Assembly (NCBI GenBank): GCA_016719485.1
Contig: JADJZB010000009.1
Location: 124,001 to 188,000 of the forward strand
DNA: 64,000 bases
Direction of reading: 5' to 3'
DNA from: Holophagales bacterium
GTDB taxonomy: Bacteria > Acidobacteriota > Thermoanaerobaculia > UBA5066
In this document: in pieces, positions 8,182 through 18,429 of the stretch
Layout of the letters: the number at the start of each line of letters is the position of its first letter
Numbering within the stretch: the first letter of the stretch is position 1
Program-made: the position numbers and the translations under genes
Notes under the pieces: model-generated
Told to the model about the DNA's origin: nothing
Databases searched by the model: none
Seen by the model: the letters and a program-made list of their open reading frames with translations, nothing else

Positions 8182-9239
8182 TCAGCCGATGAGCTTGGAG
8201 AGCCAGCGCTCCAGGCTCATCAGGCGGCCGCTCTTCACGTGCTCGGCCAGCTTCGCCGCCGAGCCCGGGAGCTCTCGCCGTAGGCGGCGAGCGGCCCGGC
8301 GGGGGTTCCATGGACGACGGAGGTGAAGAGCGTGGCGTTTTGCCGCCGCCGCTCGCAGGCGGCGTTCAGGCGCGCGGCATCGAATTCGTTCGTGATGAGG
8401 ACGAAGTCGAAGTCGCGGCCGGCGTCTTCGAGCCGCGCGTACGCTTCGAAGTCCACGCCAAACTGCTCCTCACGGTCGGCGCGGACGCTCCACTTGGCGC
8501 TCACGAGGACACGGCGCTTGCCCGGCCCGATGACGGCCAGGTCGACCTTCCGCGGTTTCTCGTTGCCCGGCGGCGGCCGGAAACCGGGAAGGCTGTGCAG
8601 CACCGGCCGGCCGTTCACCTTCATCTTCGCGGCACCCGGAAGCCGGCCGATGAGTGAGCCGAGGACATCTTCGAAGCCTTCGCCGACGAGGTTCTTGCGC
8701 TTGTTCTCCTGCGCCAGGTGCGTCCGGATCCGCTGCGTCAGCTTCCTCATGGCGGCCGGTGGCGGCGGCGACGGGAGCCACGGCGCCAGTTCCTCGCGCA
8801 CGAGCGACTCGAGCGCCGGGTCCTCGCCCGGCTCGGGGAAGCCGCGGCCGTCGTACGGTGCACGCTGTTCGGCCGCACGGCCGGTCCTCTCGGCCTGCCG
8901 GCGGGCGATGACCGCGGCAAGCCGCTCGGTTCCCCGGGTGAAGAGCCAGTCGACTTCGGCGCCGAGGTCGCCCGGAGCGGCGCCGAGACCTTCAGAGACC
9001 CAGTCGTGGAAGGCGAGCGAGCGGGCGTACCAGGGCCGGCCGGGCTGCGCCTTGTCGCTCTCGTAGCAGTGGGCCAGGCCCGTCGTCCGGTCGGTCCAGA
9101 GCAGGAGCCGGTAGACGTGCTTCCAGGCGTTGGCCGGCGTCACCTTGCCCGCCTTGCCGAAGTACTCCTCCAGCATCTGGCGGCGGCTCTCCGATCCGAA
9201 GGCTCTCTGGATCTCGGCGGGCTCGAGCTCTTTCTTCAC
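8182..9239 (-). CDS. Type II restriction endonuclease candidate (late frameshift)
   Basis: About 350 residues. GTG 9239 overlaps the methyltransferase TGA (GTGA). Near residues 205-275 it has a nuclease-like core: LVGEGFEDVLGSLIGR, RKVDLAVIGPGKRRVLVSAKWSVR (Asp ... Ser-x-Lys), DREEQFGVDFEAYARL, FDFVLITNEFD. This agrees with a PD-(D/E)XK fold in which the usual Glu is replaced. Position beside a 5mC methyltransferase and Vsr supports the assignment. The frame breaks near 8265-8275; the other frame gives a protein-like helical end (SAAKLAEHVKSGRLMSLERW) stopping at 8182, so one base is probably wrong. Recognition sequence unknown. Confidence 0.65.
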
Positions 9240-10532
9240 GCGGTCTTACGCATGCGCCTCCCGGCGGCGAGACGCTCGGCGAGCGACACGGCGATGGCGC
9301 GCGCGAGCAGTGGGGGCACGGCGTTGCCGGCCTGGCGGTAGCGGGAGTGGCCGGCGCCGCCTTCGATGCGGCCCGGCAGCTCCCCGCGTCGGGGGTCGGT
9401 CGTGAAGACGAAGCGGTCGGGGAAGGACTGGAGCCGAGCAAACTCGCGCACGCTCAGCGCCCGCTTGTCGCGGTAGTGGTAGACGGAGTCGGCCTTGGTG
9501 TTCAGGGTCCAGGACCACATGCCCGGATGGAGCCGGCGATAGGCGTAGTAGTGCTGCCGGCCGAGCCGCCCGGTCCCGTTGTGCGGGCCCCAGAGGTTGC
9601 CGGTCAGGTAGCGCTCGGTCATCTCCTCGGGCAGGTCGCGGAAGTTGCCGCCGGGCGGCAGGGCCGAGAGGCGGATCTCGGTGTCGGCGTTGATCCACGG
9701 GACGCTGGTGTTGAGGAGAGCGCCGCCGAGCCGCTCCCGCATCTCCCGCTGGTACGCCGAGGACGGCGCCGGCAGCTCGTCCGCGGGAATCTCTTCCCGC
9801 TTGTCTCCAGCCTTGCGCCCCGCAAGGTCGCCGATCGCCTGCTCGGCCGTGACGAAGGAAGGGTCATCCGGGTTACGGAGCTTCTCCATGAAGCTGAAGA
9901 GGCTGGGCTGCTCGGTGACCTCGTAGCGGACGGGGCCGCTGCCGTTGCGCCGCTCGAGCGAGAAGGCGGCCGTCGCCCCGGATCCCCGCAGCACGGGAGG
10001 CTCGGAGCCCGAGGCCCGAGCGGATCCCGGTGAAGACGATGCGCCGGCGGGTCTGCGGGACGCCAAAGTCCGCGGCATCGAGGACCCTGGACGAGACCTG
10101 GTACGCACCCTTCTGCGCGAGGTCCTCCAGGACCTGCTCCTTGACGCCCATCTGCTCGAGCCCTGGGACGTTTTCCATCACGAAGGCCATCGGCTCGAGC
10201 TCTGCGACGGTCCTCACGAATTCGCGATAGAGAGAGTTGCGCGGGTCCTCGATGAGCCGGCGGTGGTTGCGGACCTGGGAGAAGGCCTGGCACGGCGGGC
10301 CGCCGACGACGATGTCCGCTCCCGCGGCGGCTTCCAGCAGCGCGCGCCTCACGCCCTTTTCGCGGATGTCGCCGCAGACCGTCACCGCCTCGGGGAAGTT
10401 GAGGGCATAGGTGGCGCAGGCGTCCGGGTCGACGTCGGTACCGGCGATGATCTTGTAGCCGGCCTGCCGAAACCCTTCCGACAGCCCGCCGGCGCCGGAG
10501 AAAAGGTCGGCCACCCGGAGGCTCCGGCTCAC
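9236..10532 (-). CDS. DNA (cytosine-5) methyltransferase, Dcm type (one frameshift)
   Basis: Makes 5-methylcytosine from S-adenosylmethionine in a fixed DNA sequence. Motifs in order: I DLFSGAGGLSEGF, IV GGPPCQAFSQ (catalytic Cys), VI MENVPG, VIII QTRRRIVF, then the long target-recognition part, IX REFARLQSFPD, X GNAVPPLLA. The frame shifts near 10005-10020, between motif VIII and the recognition domain; both halves are clearly one enzyme. I chose GTG 10532 (VSRSLRVADLFSG), because the sequence upstream to 10679 is low-complexity and overlaps the recombinase end. Downstream neighbours are the restriction candidate and Vsr. Confidence 0.88.
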
Positions 10533-10584
10533 GGCCGCGCCCCTGCGGGGCAGCGGCGCGCTCCAGGCGGCGCTTCTGCGCCGC

Positions 10585-11781
10585 TTACGGCTTTGCCGTG
10601 CCGGATCTGTCGGGCCGAAAGAGGTGTCTCGGACATCGTTTCCTCCTTGAGAAGACACGTGCACGTGCCCGCGTGTCAAGCGGCGGCGCGGGCGGGGTCA
10701 GGGGTGGTGCGGGCGGGCGGCATAAGAGGCTCTGGGGTGGAATAGACGGCTCTCCGACCCCTTCTTCGGCCTCGTCCCTCTCGTCCGCGCCGCCGCCCCA
10801 GTCCCGCCCCGGGTGCGTGGCGGCGTGGATCTCCTTGAGGGCGCGGATGGAGACGTGGGTGTAGATCTCGGTGGCCTGGAGGGTGGCGTGGCCGAGCATC
10901 TCCTGGATGAAGCGGATGTCGGCGCCGTTCTCGAGCATCAGGGTCGCCACCGTGTGGCGGAAGAGGTGGCAGGAGCCAGGCTTGCCCACGCCCGACTCCT
11001 CGACATACCGCCTCACGAGGTCCGTGAGGTTGTCGGGCCAGAAGGGCTTGCCGCTGACGGTGAGGAAGAGCGTCCCGTCGTCGGGCGTGGCTACGAGCTG
11101 GGGCCTGGCGTTCCGCACATAGCCCGCGATCCACGCCAGAGCCCGCGTGCCGATCGGGATGATCCGCTCCCTCTTCCCCTTGCCGTGCCGGATACGGACG
11201 ATCCCCGCCTCGGCGTTGACGTCGGAGACGAGGAGGCGCGACAGCTCCTTCCTTCTCATCCCCGTCGAGTAGAAGACCTCCAGGATCGCCCGGTCCCTCA
11301 GCCCCATCGGCATCTCGAGATCGGGCTGCGCGAGGACGCGTTCCACCTCGGCCACGGAGAGGACCTCGGGCGGCCTTCGTGGAGGGATGCGTGGCAGCTC
11401 CATCTCCGAAGCGGGGTTGGCGAGGAGGTAGCCGGAGCGGGCCAGCCACTTGAAGAAGCCCTTCAGCGCCGAGAGGCGCTCAGCCTGCGTTCGGAGCGAC
11501 AGCGGCTCGTCCCCCTCTTCCGTCTCGCGCCGATAGTGGAAGAGCCAGCGCTGGTAGCTCTCGAGAATCGGCCGCGTCACCTCGCGCGCCTTCGTGATGC
11601 CGCGCTCCTGGGCCCAGAGGATGAAGGCCCCGAGGGCACTCTCGCAGTTCTGGACGTAGGGGTCGGAGTAGCCGCGGGTCCTCAGGGCATCGAGCCACAG
11701 GAGCCGCAGGACCTGGCATCCCCTCGGGGGTCGGTGGGGGTCGAGAAAGGGCCAGGACTTCTTCTGCCCCTTGCGCGCCAT
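10585..11781 (-). CDS. Tyrosine recombinase / integrase (copy B, full length)
   Basis: 398 residues. The SAM-like core-binding domain lies at about 22-125, the catalytic domain at about 140-320. Catalytic residues are visible: Arg176 (STGMRRKEL), Lys in RHGKGKRE (201-203), His272-x-x-Arg275 (CHLFRH), His298 (LGHAT) and Tyr307 (EIYTHVS). The family cuts and joins DNA at short att sites; XerC/D-type integrases of this size serve integrative elements. The last 75 residues are Pro/Arg-rich and may be a misread tail. ATG overlaps the primase-helicase stop (ATGA). No tRNA or clear att site was found nearby. Confidence 0.88.
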   Translation of the reverse strand: MARKGQKKSWPFLDPHRPPRGCQVLRLLWLDALRTRGYSDPYVQNCESALGAFILWAQERGITKAREVTRPILESYQRWLFHYRRETEEGDEPLSLRTQAERLSALKGFFKWLARSGYLLANPASEMELPRIPPRRPPEVLSVAEVERVLAQPDLEMPMGLRDRAILEVFYSTGMRRKELSRLLVSDVNAEAGIVRIRHGKGKRERIIPIGTRALAWIAGYVRNARPQLVATPDDGTLFLTVSGKPFWPDNLTDLVRRYVEESGVGKPGSCHLFRHTVATLMLENGADIRFIQEMLGHATLQATEIYTHVSIRALKEIHAATHPGRDWGGGADERDEAEEGVGEPSIPPQSLLCRPPAPPLTPPAPPLDTRARARVFSRRKRCPRHLFRPDRSGTAKP

Positions 11782-14706
11782 CAGAGCCCCCGCGCGAGGG
11801 CCGGCGTTCGCAGGACGTAGGCCGCGCCGGTCCGGGCATGTGACTACGGTCCGCCTGTGCGTACGCTTTCAGGAGAGGCCCCTTATCTCCATTTCCGCCC
11901 GCCTCGGCCGCCATCGCCGCCAAAGCCGCATGGGGAGCGACCTCCGGCACGATGGACGGGACCACGGAAGGCCCCGAAAGGCCCCCCCAAAGGCCCCCCG
12001 AAACCACCCGCGGAGGTGGCCTCCGAGCCCGCGGAAGTCGTGGACGTACGCATGGGTTCGGGCCTCTTGCCGGTGAGGGTCTCGGCGTCGCAGAGGCCGA
12101 TGAGGAAGGGCTCCCCGTCCTGCCCCTGGCCGTCATAGAGGAGCTCGTAGACGAAGCTCTGGCCCCGGCCTCCGCGGTGGACGAGGACGTACTCGAGCGT
12201 CGAGCGAGCGGCCGAGGACCTCGGCCGCGAGACGGTTGGCGAGGACGATGTCGGAGGGGAGGACCTCGATGTACTCCTTCGTCCGCCCGAAGCGCGTCTC
12301 GGCTTTGACGGACCTCTGGTACTGGTGGAGGAGCGCGATCGACTCGATGAGGGTGAGGTACTTGACGTGATCGCGCCGGGTGCGCGTCCGGTCGTCGAGG
12401 AAGGTCAGCTCGCGGACGTAAGGGTTGATGACGTGGAGGGGGCGCAGAAGCCTCTGCGCGTTGTGGTGGCGGCGGTAGATCTCCTCGCGCTCCTCGCGGG
12501 AGAAGAGGCCCTCCAGCGTCTGGCTCTCGCGCTGGAGCTTGTGGATGCGCCGGGTCTGCTCGCGACCTCGTCGACGGTCAGGACGATGGCGCGGTTGAGG
12601 AGCTCCTCGTCGACCTCCACGGCCGTCGTGGCCAGGATGATCATGACCGGCCCTTCGACGTGGTACTCCTTGGTGACGAGCTTGCCGGTGCCGGGATCCT
12701 TGCCGGTGGAGGCGATGGTGATCTCGCCTTCGCTCTGGAGGAGCTTCAAGGCGTAGGCCGCCTTCTGCGCCCCTTCCTCTTCGACGATGGCGAGGATCTT
12801 GTTTTTGAAGTCCTTCCCTTCGAAATAGAAGAGGGAGTGCTCGGAGAGGGCCGAGTACTTCTCGCGGTCCTCCTTCGGGACGAGCGCCAGGACGGCTTCC
12901 ATCAGGGCCGTCTTGCCCGCGGCGGAGCTGGAGCGGACGATGACGGCGAGGGGGCGGGCGAGCTTGCGGGAGACGGCTGCGAAGTAGCCGAGGAGCTTGT
13001 TGGTCTCCTCGCCGACGGCGCCGCAGCTCTCGTAGTCGGCGAGGATGCGGGAGACGAGGTCCTCGCTCGTGAGCAGCTCGAGCGCCTCGGCCCTCTCCTC
13101 CTCGGTCATGACGTGGGCCGGCGTCGACGGCTTGAGCGCCTCGGCCAGGGCCTTCCGCTGCAGCTCTTCGAGAGAGCGCAGGATGCGGCCGAGGTCCCAG
13201 CGGACGACGTCGGCCTTCACGCCCATCTCGTGGGAGGCCTGCTTCTCGAAGAGGGTCCTCTGGCGCGAGGAGACGAAGTCGAAGCGGTCGAGAAACCAGC
13301 CCGACAGAGGCGAGGAGGCGCGAAGAGGTCGCCCTCGCGGCGGGCCTCGACGCTGACGGAAAGACCTCCGCTCCGAAGCGCCTTCTTCAGGCCACGGACG
13401 CGGTAGCTCCGGTCTTCGTAGCGGAAGAGAGCCTCGTCGTCGTTGACGAGCTCGCCGATCTTTTCTTCTTTAGCGGCTTCTTCCGGGATCGCCGGAGCCG
13501 CGGGCGCGAATGCGCCCGCGGGCTCCGCGGCGGCTAAAGAAGATTCTTTAGCTGCTGTCGCGGGTACGGGTACGGTGGCGGCCGCCGCCGGCCGCTCGTA
13601 GCGCCCTTCCACTCGGCGCTGCGGAGGAGAAGGCCGAGAGACTTCTCCGGCGGCGTCACCTTGCGGGCGTAGTCGTTGGCGTCCATCCCTTTCGGGAAGA
13701 GGACGCGCGAGGTGGCGATGCCGCAGGCGCCGAGCTTCTTGCCGAGGGCCTCGGCGGCTCTGTCGCCGGCTTCGTCGCGGTCGTAGGCGATGAGGACATG
13801 CTCGACGGCTTCGCGCTGGAAGAGGGCCAGGTGATCGGTCGTGAAGCCCTCGACGCCGTAGCTCGCCGTGACGTTGCGGAAGCCGGCGGACCAGAAGGTG
13901 AGGGCGTCGATGAGGGCCTCGCAGAGGATGACTTCCTTCCGGCCCTTCAGCCCCGCGGCGTTGAAGACGCCGCGATGGGCTCCAGGGAGGTAGAGGTGCT
14001 TCGGTGCGCCGCTCTTCGCGGGGTCGTCGATGCGGCGGCCGTAGATCTCGGCGACGTTGCCGGCCTCGTCGAAGACGGGGATGACCAGACAGCCGACGAA
14101 ATGCTCGTGGCCGGAAGCACGGTAGATCCCGATGCTCTGGAGCTTCGTCCGGATCTCGTAGCCGGCCTTGCGATTGATCAGGGGCAGGCGCAGGCCGAGG
14201 GTGCGGTTGGAGAAGCCGAGCTGGAAGTGGTTCGTGAGGTCGGGATGCGTGAGGCCGCGCCGCTCGAGATACGCGAGGGCTTCGGGGCTCTCCCTGAGTG
14301 TCTCGTGGTAGTAGGCGACGACCTGGCGCTTCGCTTCTTCCTCCGAGGCTTCCGGCTCCACGGGCGAGGCGAGGGTGCGGACGGTGGAGCGCTTCGGAGG
14401 TGAGAGGCGCGAGGACTCGAGCGCGAAGAATTCCGAGAGGAGGACGTCGGCCGCGTGGCGGAAGCTGACGCCCTCGCTCTTCATCACCCAGTCGATCGCC
14501 GTGCCGCCCGTCTGGCACGCGCCCATGCAGTGCCACAGGCCCTTCGACGGCGTGACGACCAGAGAGGGAGTTTTGTCGGGGTGGTTCGGGCAGAGGCCGA
14601 GGAGGTTCTCGCCGTGGGGTTTGAGCGCCACCCGGCGCCCGATCAGCTCCGCCAGCGGGACCTCCTGCTTGATGCGCGCCAGAAGCTCGTCGGGGATTCG
14701 GGGCAT
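11781..14706 (-). pseudogene. Primase-helicase fusion, copy B, frameshifted and with internal deletion
   Basis: The N-terminal 375 residues (CHC2 finger, helical linker, TOPRIM with ILCEALIDAL and YDRDEAGD) are in one frame here, unlike copy A. The frame breaks near 13600, where copy A is intact. It breaks again near 13315 (missing G) and 12567 (missing C). A 173-bp deletion after 12197 removes most of the winged-helix-like segment. The P-loop ATPase part (13226 down to about 12570) is uninterrupted. With copy A it allows the original protein to be rebuilt. Confidence 0.8.
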
Positions 14707-14818
14707 CGGGCACCTCCGTTCCCGCCTTCCCGCCCGACCCTGTCAAGAGAGGCTGGCGGGAAAGACTTTCTATTAACGCTTGACTCTAGACTAAGTCTTT
14801 AGCGAAACTCCAAGCCCG
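14707..14818. promoter_or_regulatory. Divergent control region with palindromic operator candidate (copy B)
   Basis: Same layout as in copy A: palindrome agactaagtct at 14788-14798, TTGACT just before it, and AT-rich sequence between the primase and HTH starts. One extra C lies before the HTH start. Conservation in both copies agrees with, but does not prove, an operator. Confidence 0.5.
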
Positions 14819-15223
14819 ATGAGCAAGGCCCTTCTGGAAACCGGCGCTACCTTGCTGCTGATGCCCAGCTCCACCGAGGCCCTCACCTTCGGGCGCCGGC
14901 TCCAGGAGATCCGCAAGAAGCGCGGCCTCTCCCAGAAGGAGCTCGGCGCCGCCGTCGGCGTCCACTACATCCAGGTCTCCAAGTACGAGACCGGCGTCAA
15001 TTTCCCGACCGTCGGCAAGGTCCTCCAGATCGCCCGCACCCTCCAGGTCTCCCTCGACCAGCTCTTCGGCGAGGTCGTCCCCGACGAGGCCCACGTCAAG
15101 AATCTCCGCCTCCTGCGCCGCTTCCGCGAGCTCGAGCAGCTCCCCAAGGACGACCAGGAGACCGCCATCAAGCTCGTCGACGCCCTCATCGCCCAGGGCA
15201 AGATCCGGAAGATCGTCGGGTGA
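14819..15223 (+). CDS. XRE-family HTH transcriptional regulator (copy B)
   Basis: Identical protein to copy A (134 residues; HTH about 23-80 with recognition helix HYIQVSKYETG). It has the same weak start region and the same 10-nt gap to the nuclease gene. Being undamaged in both copies while neighbours are broken may mean selection or simply few homopolymers. Confidence 0.88.
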   Translation: MSKALLETGATLLLMPSSTEALTFGRRLQEIRKKRGLSQKELGAAVGVHYIQVSKYETGVNFPTVGKVLQIARTLQVSLDQLFGEVVPDEAHVKNLRLLRRFRELEQLPKDDQETAIKLVDALIAQGKIRKIVG

Positions 15224-15233
15224 GACGGCACGC

Positions 15234-16051
15234 GTGAAGCTCAAAGAAGAAGCGATCGGGGCCGCGGACATCAAGGAGTACCTGGAAGGGGTCTCCGACT
15301 TCGCCTTCGAGATGGAGGTCCTCTCCGAGCTCGAGCGCCTCGGCTTCAAGTGTGAGCACGGCGGGACCTATACCGATCCCGTCACAGGGAAAGCGCGGCA
15401 GTTCGATATCCGGGCCCGCAAGTCGCAAGGGCGGGCCTGCCTCGTCCTCTGCGCCGAGTGCAAAAACATCCGGGACTTCTACCCCTCGTCGTGCACCGCG
15501 TGCCACGCCGCACCGAGGAGGCCTTCCACACGGTCATCCGCTACGAGCCGCTTCGCGGCAGCACCGTCCCTCCGGTCACCGATCTCCACATCCTCAAACA
15601 GGCCGAGGGCCTCTATCCCGAGGGCCAGCCGGTCGGGAAGCGGATCGACCAGGTGGGGCGGGCTCCGGGACAGCCCGGTGAGATCGTCAGCTCCGACCGC
15701 GATGTCTTCGAGAAGGTCGCGCAGGCCATCGCCTCAGCGCAGGACGTCACGCTGGATCTCGTGCGGCAGCGCGATCGCGCCGAATACGTCGTCCTGCCGG
15801 TCACGGTGATTCCAGATGGCCGGCTCTGGGTTGCGGACTACGAGCCCGGAGGAAAGCGGCTCGGTGAGCCGCGACAGGAGCCGGGGACACAGCTCTTCGT
15901 GGGCCAGGCGTGGACTCTCGATCTCCCGTATCGGCCGTTCAGGCTGTCGCATCTCGAGATCGCCACGTTCAGCCATCTGGCGGCGTTGGTGGAGACGCGG
16001 GCAGCCCTCACGTCCGAAGCAGTCTTTCCCCCGCCACCGCCACAGGACTGA
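15234..16051 (+). pseudogene. PD-(D/E)XK nuclease-like gene, copy B, one-base deletion
   Basis: Same gene as 3818-4636. A C is missing near 15484 (tacccc then tcgtcg instead of ctcgtcg), which shifts the frame after residue 84, just behind the nuclease motif ECKN. The remaining 190 residues continue undamaged in the next frame to the TGA at 16049-16051. Either a fresh mutation or a sequencing error in a C run. Confidence 0.75.
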
Positions 16052-17880
16052 CCGCCGCCGGCACGCGGTTTAGGAAACCGCTGCACGACACGTCTCGCGT
16101 GGCGCCAGGGCGCGCAGAGCACCAGAGCACGAAAGGGCACCCGCGGGCGGCTCCGGCGGAAGGCCCGGTCGAGCCGGACCCTCTGCGAGCGTCGCGCCGG
16201 GCGGGCCCCTCCCGGCCTCCCGCCCGTCACGCCCCTCGCATCCCGACCCGGCCGCGTCACTGCGGCCGAGGGCGGCCTCCGTGTCCCGGCGCTTCGCGCC
16301 GCCGCGTCGGGCCGGGCCGCTTCCGCCGAAGTGCACTTCGGCGGCCCGGAGTCAGCCATGTCCCTCGCCGCGCAGCGAGGGGCGGGCCTCCCGCCTCCGG
16401 GGCGCGCACGGCGCGCCCTGCGGTCGAACAAGTTGCGACCGTCACCGCCCGCGGGTGTAGGGAGCGCACGGCCTACGGAAGCTCAGCTTCCGCTTCACGG
16501 CCGCGCGAGCAGCTAAAGGCCCGTCACGCGGGCTGCGAGGCCGGGCACGCCAAGCCCCTGCGCGTTCACTGCTCGGGCCTTGGCGCGCCCGCGCAGCCCC
16601 CGCGCCGGGCATCCCTTCAAAGGCGGCCCTGCGGCGCGGCGCTCAATGCCCTGGCAGTGCGGCCGCTCGGCCGCGCTGCGGTCCTCTCGCGCGGGCCGCA
16701 GGCCCGCGCTCGGGCACCTTCGCGCGCGCAGCCTCCCGCCAGGGCGGACACCGACGAGGACGACGAGGACGAGACCGACGAGAGCGGCAGCGAAAGGAAG
16801 AAAGCAGCTCGAGCGTGCCGTCCTCGTCGAGCCCCCCGCGGCGACATCGTCGACGCGGAGACCGCAAGGGCTCCGCGATATCAGAGACGACGCGCTCCGG
16901 CCCGCAGGCGGTCAGGACGCGCGCAGCGCGAGGCTCGTAGAGCCGGTTCCGACGGCCGAGGACCGGGGCGCACGGACCCGGGTGGCCTTCGGGGCGGGCC
17001 TTGTCCAGGGCCTTCGGCCGCTTCGCGGCGAGCTGCGCTCGCCCTGGACAAGGCCCGCCCTTCGGCCCATCTCGGCTATGAGGAGATGCAGCGGCATCTC
17101 CTCGGTGAGGCAGGCTCGACGACGAAAGCGACGTCGCCGAGAAAGTGGCAGAAAACGTTAGCCAACGAGGCCTCCGTGGCAGACGTTGTCTGCCTGCGAG
17201 CCCTTCGATGCAGAAGACGTACGGCGAAGAGGGCCGCGAGGTTTCTTTCCTTAGCCGCTCCCGGGCGGCCTCCGGCCGCGCTGGCGCGAGGGCGCTCGGG
17301 GCGCGGTGCTCGAGCACCGCAGCGAAGCGCGGCGCGCAGAGGTCCGCGCCCCGATCTTCGCGCCCGCAGTGCCAGCGCTTCAGAGCCGCGGCGCTCGCAG
17401 CGCCGCCTCCGCTGAAGTACGGCCTGGCGCGGCTCTCGCCCGCGACGCCGCCGGGCCGAGGAGCGCAGCTCGCGAGCACCAGAGGCGCGTGCGGCGGCGC
17501 GTTCGCGAGAGCCGTTGACAGGCCCTTCAGCGACCGCGGCGCGCGCACCGTACGACCACGGCGGTGTCGGCCTAACTCTGTTAGGCCGCAGGGCTCGCCG
17601 CAGCGAGCGATCAGCGAGCGGAGGCGATGCCCCGGAGGCGCGCGGGGCCTGCGCGTAGTGAAACGGAGCGCCTCATTTCAGCCGGCGCGGCCCAAACGCG
17701 TTTGGGCTCGCGGGGCGCTGCTCGGCGCGTGCCGGAGGGAGGTCCGAGGAGGGGCCCCCGGCACGCGCCGTGCTCGCGCCCGTACCTTCCTCGCCCCGCG
17801 CGCCGGAGCCGCCGGGGTCGCCCTTTCGGGCTCCCCTCGGCGGCTCCTTGGGGTCGTCGTGGCCTCCGGGAAGGTCAGCG
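16052..17880. repeat. Gene-free hairpin tract (copy B)
   Basis: Counterpart of 4637-6480 with the same series of stems, including the 22-bp palindrome near 16323, the long inverted repeat near 16992-17060 and the CGGCCTAAC/GTTAGGCCG stem near 17568. Differences to copy A are small indels, several inside stems. No gene could be supported in any frame. Confidence 0.75.
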
Positions 17881-17906
17881 GCTCGAGTGAAATTCAGACC
17901 TGCTCC

Positions 17907-18413
17907 CAGTCCTTGAGGAAGCCCGAGATGGAATGCTGAGTCGCGTCCAAGATGGCGGCGATCTCGGCTTTCGTACTTAACCACGTGGCACTGACCCGCG
18001 TGCGAGACAAGGTAGGCCTACAGAAAGCAGGAACATCCTAGAAAGTGCCGCTCGGTATCGAGCAAAACACCGCCGAATCGGCGTTACCGGGATCCGATCG
18101 ACCAGACCAGCTGCCATCCTCTCGCGGCATGTCGTTCATGATGACGATCGTCCGTGCCTTTCCGGACCTCAAGCGGATCCCTGCACAGCAAGACAACTAG
18201 TCGCCGAAGAGTTCAGGCTTCGGGACGCCGGGGCGCGACCACCGCGTTGTCCGATTCGCAGAGCCTTCGCGCATGCTCAGATAGGTCTGACAGCGAGTGA
18301 AGTATGAACCGTCCAGTCGTCTGGCGGTACGCCAGAGCAAGCCGGAGCCGCCTGCAGATCTCGATGGCCCCGGCAACCCAATCCAGGCGCGCCGAAACGG
18401 CGAGCGAAAGCAT
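17907..18413 (-). pseudogene. Broken copy of the periplasmic candidate immunity gene (copy B)
   Basis: Starts like the copy A gene (MLSLAVSA, ATG at 18411-18413, same AAGGAGGGG before it). It loses the frame within about 15 residues and shows scattered indels and substitutions to the end. Only short stretches such as SLSDLSEHA still match. No functional protein can be read from this copy. Confidence 0.7.
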
Positions 18414-18429
18414 CTCTTCGGCCCCTCCT

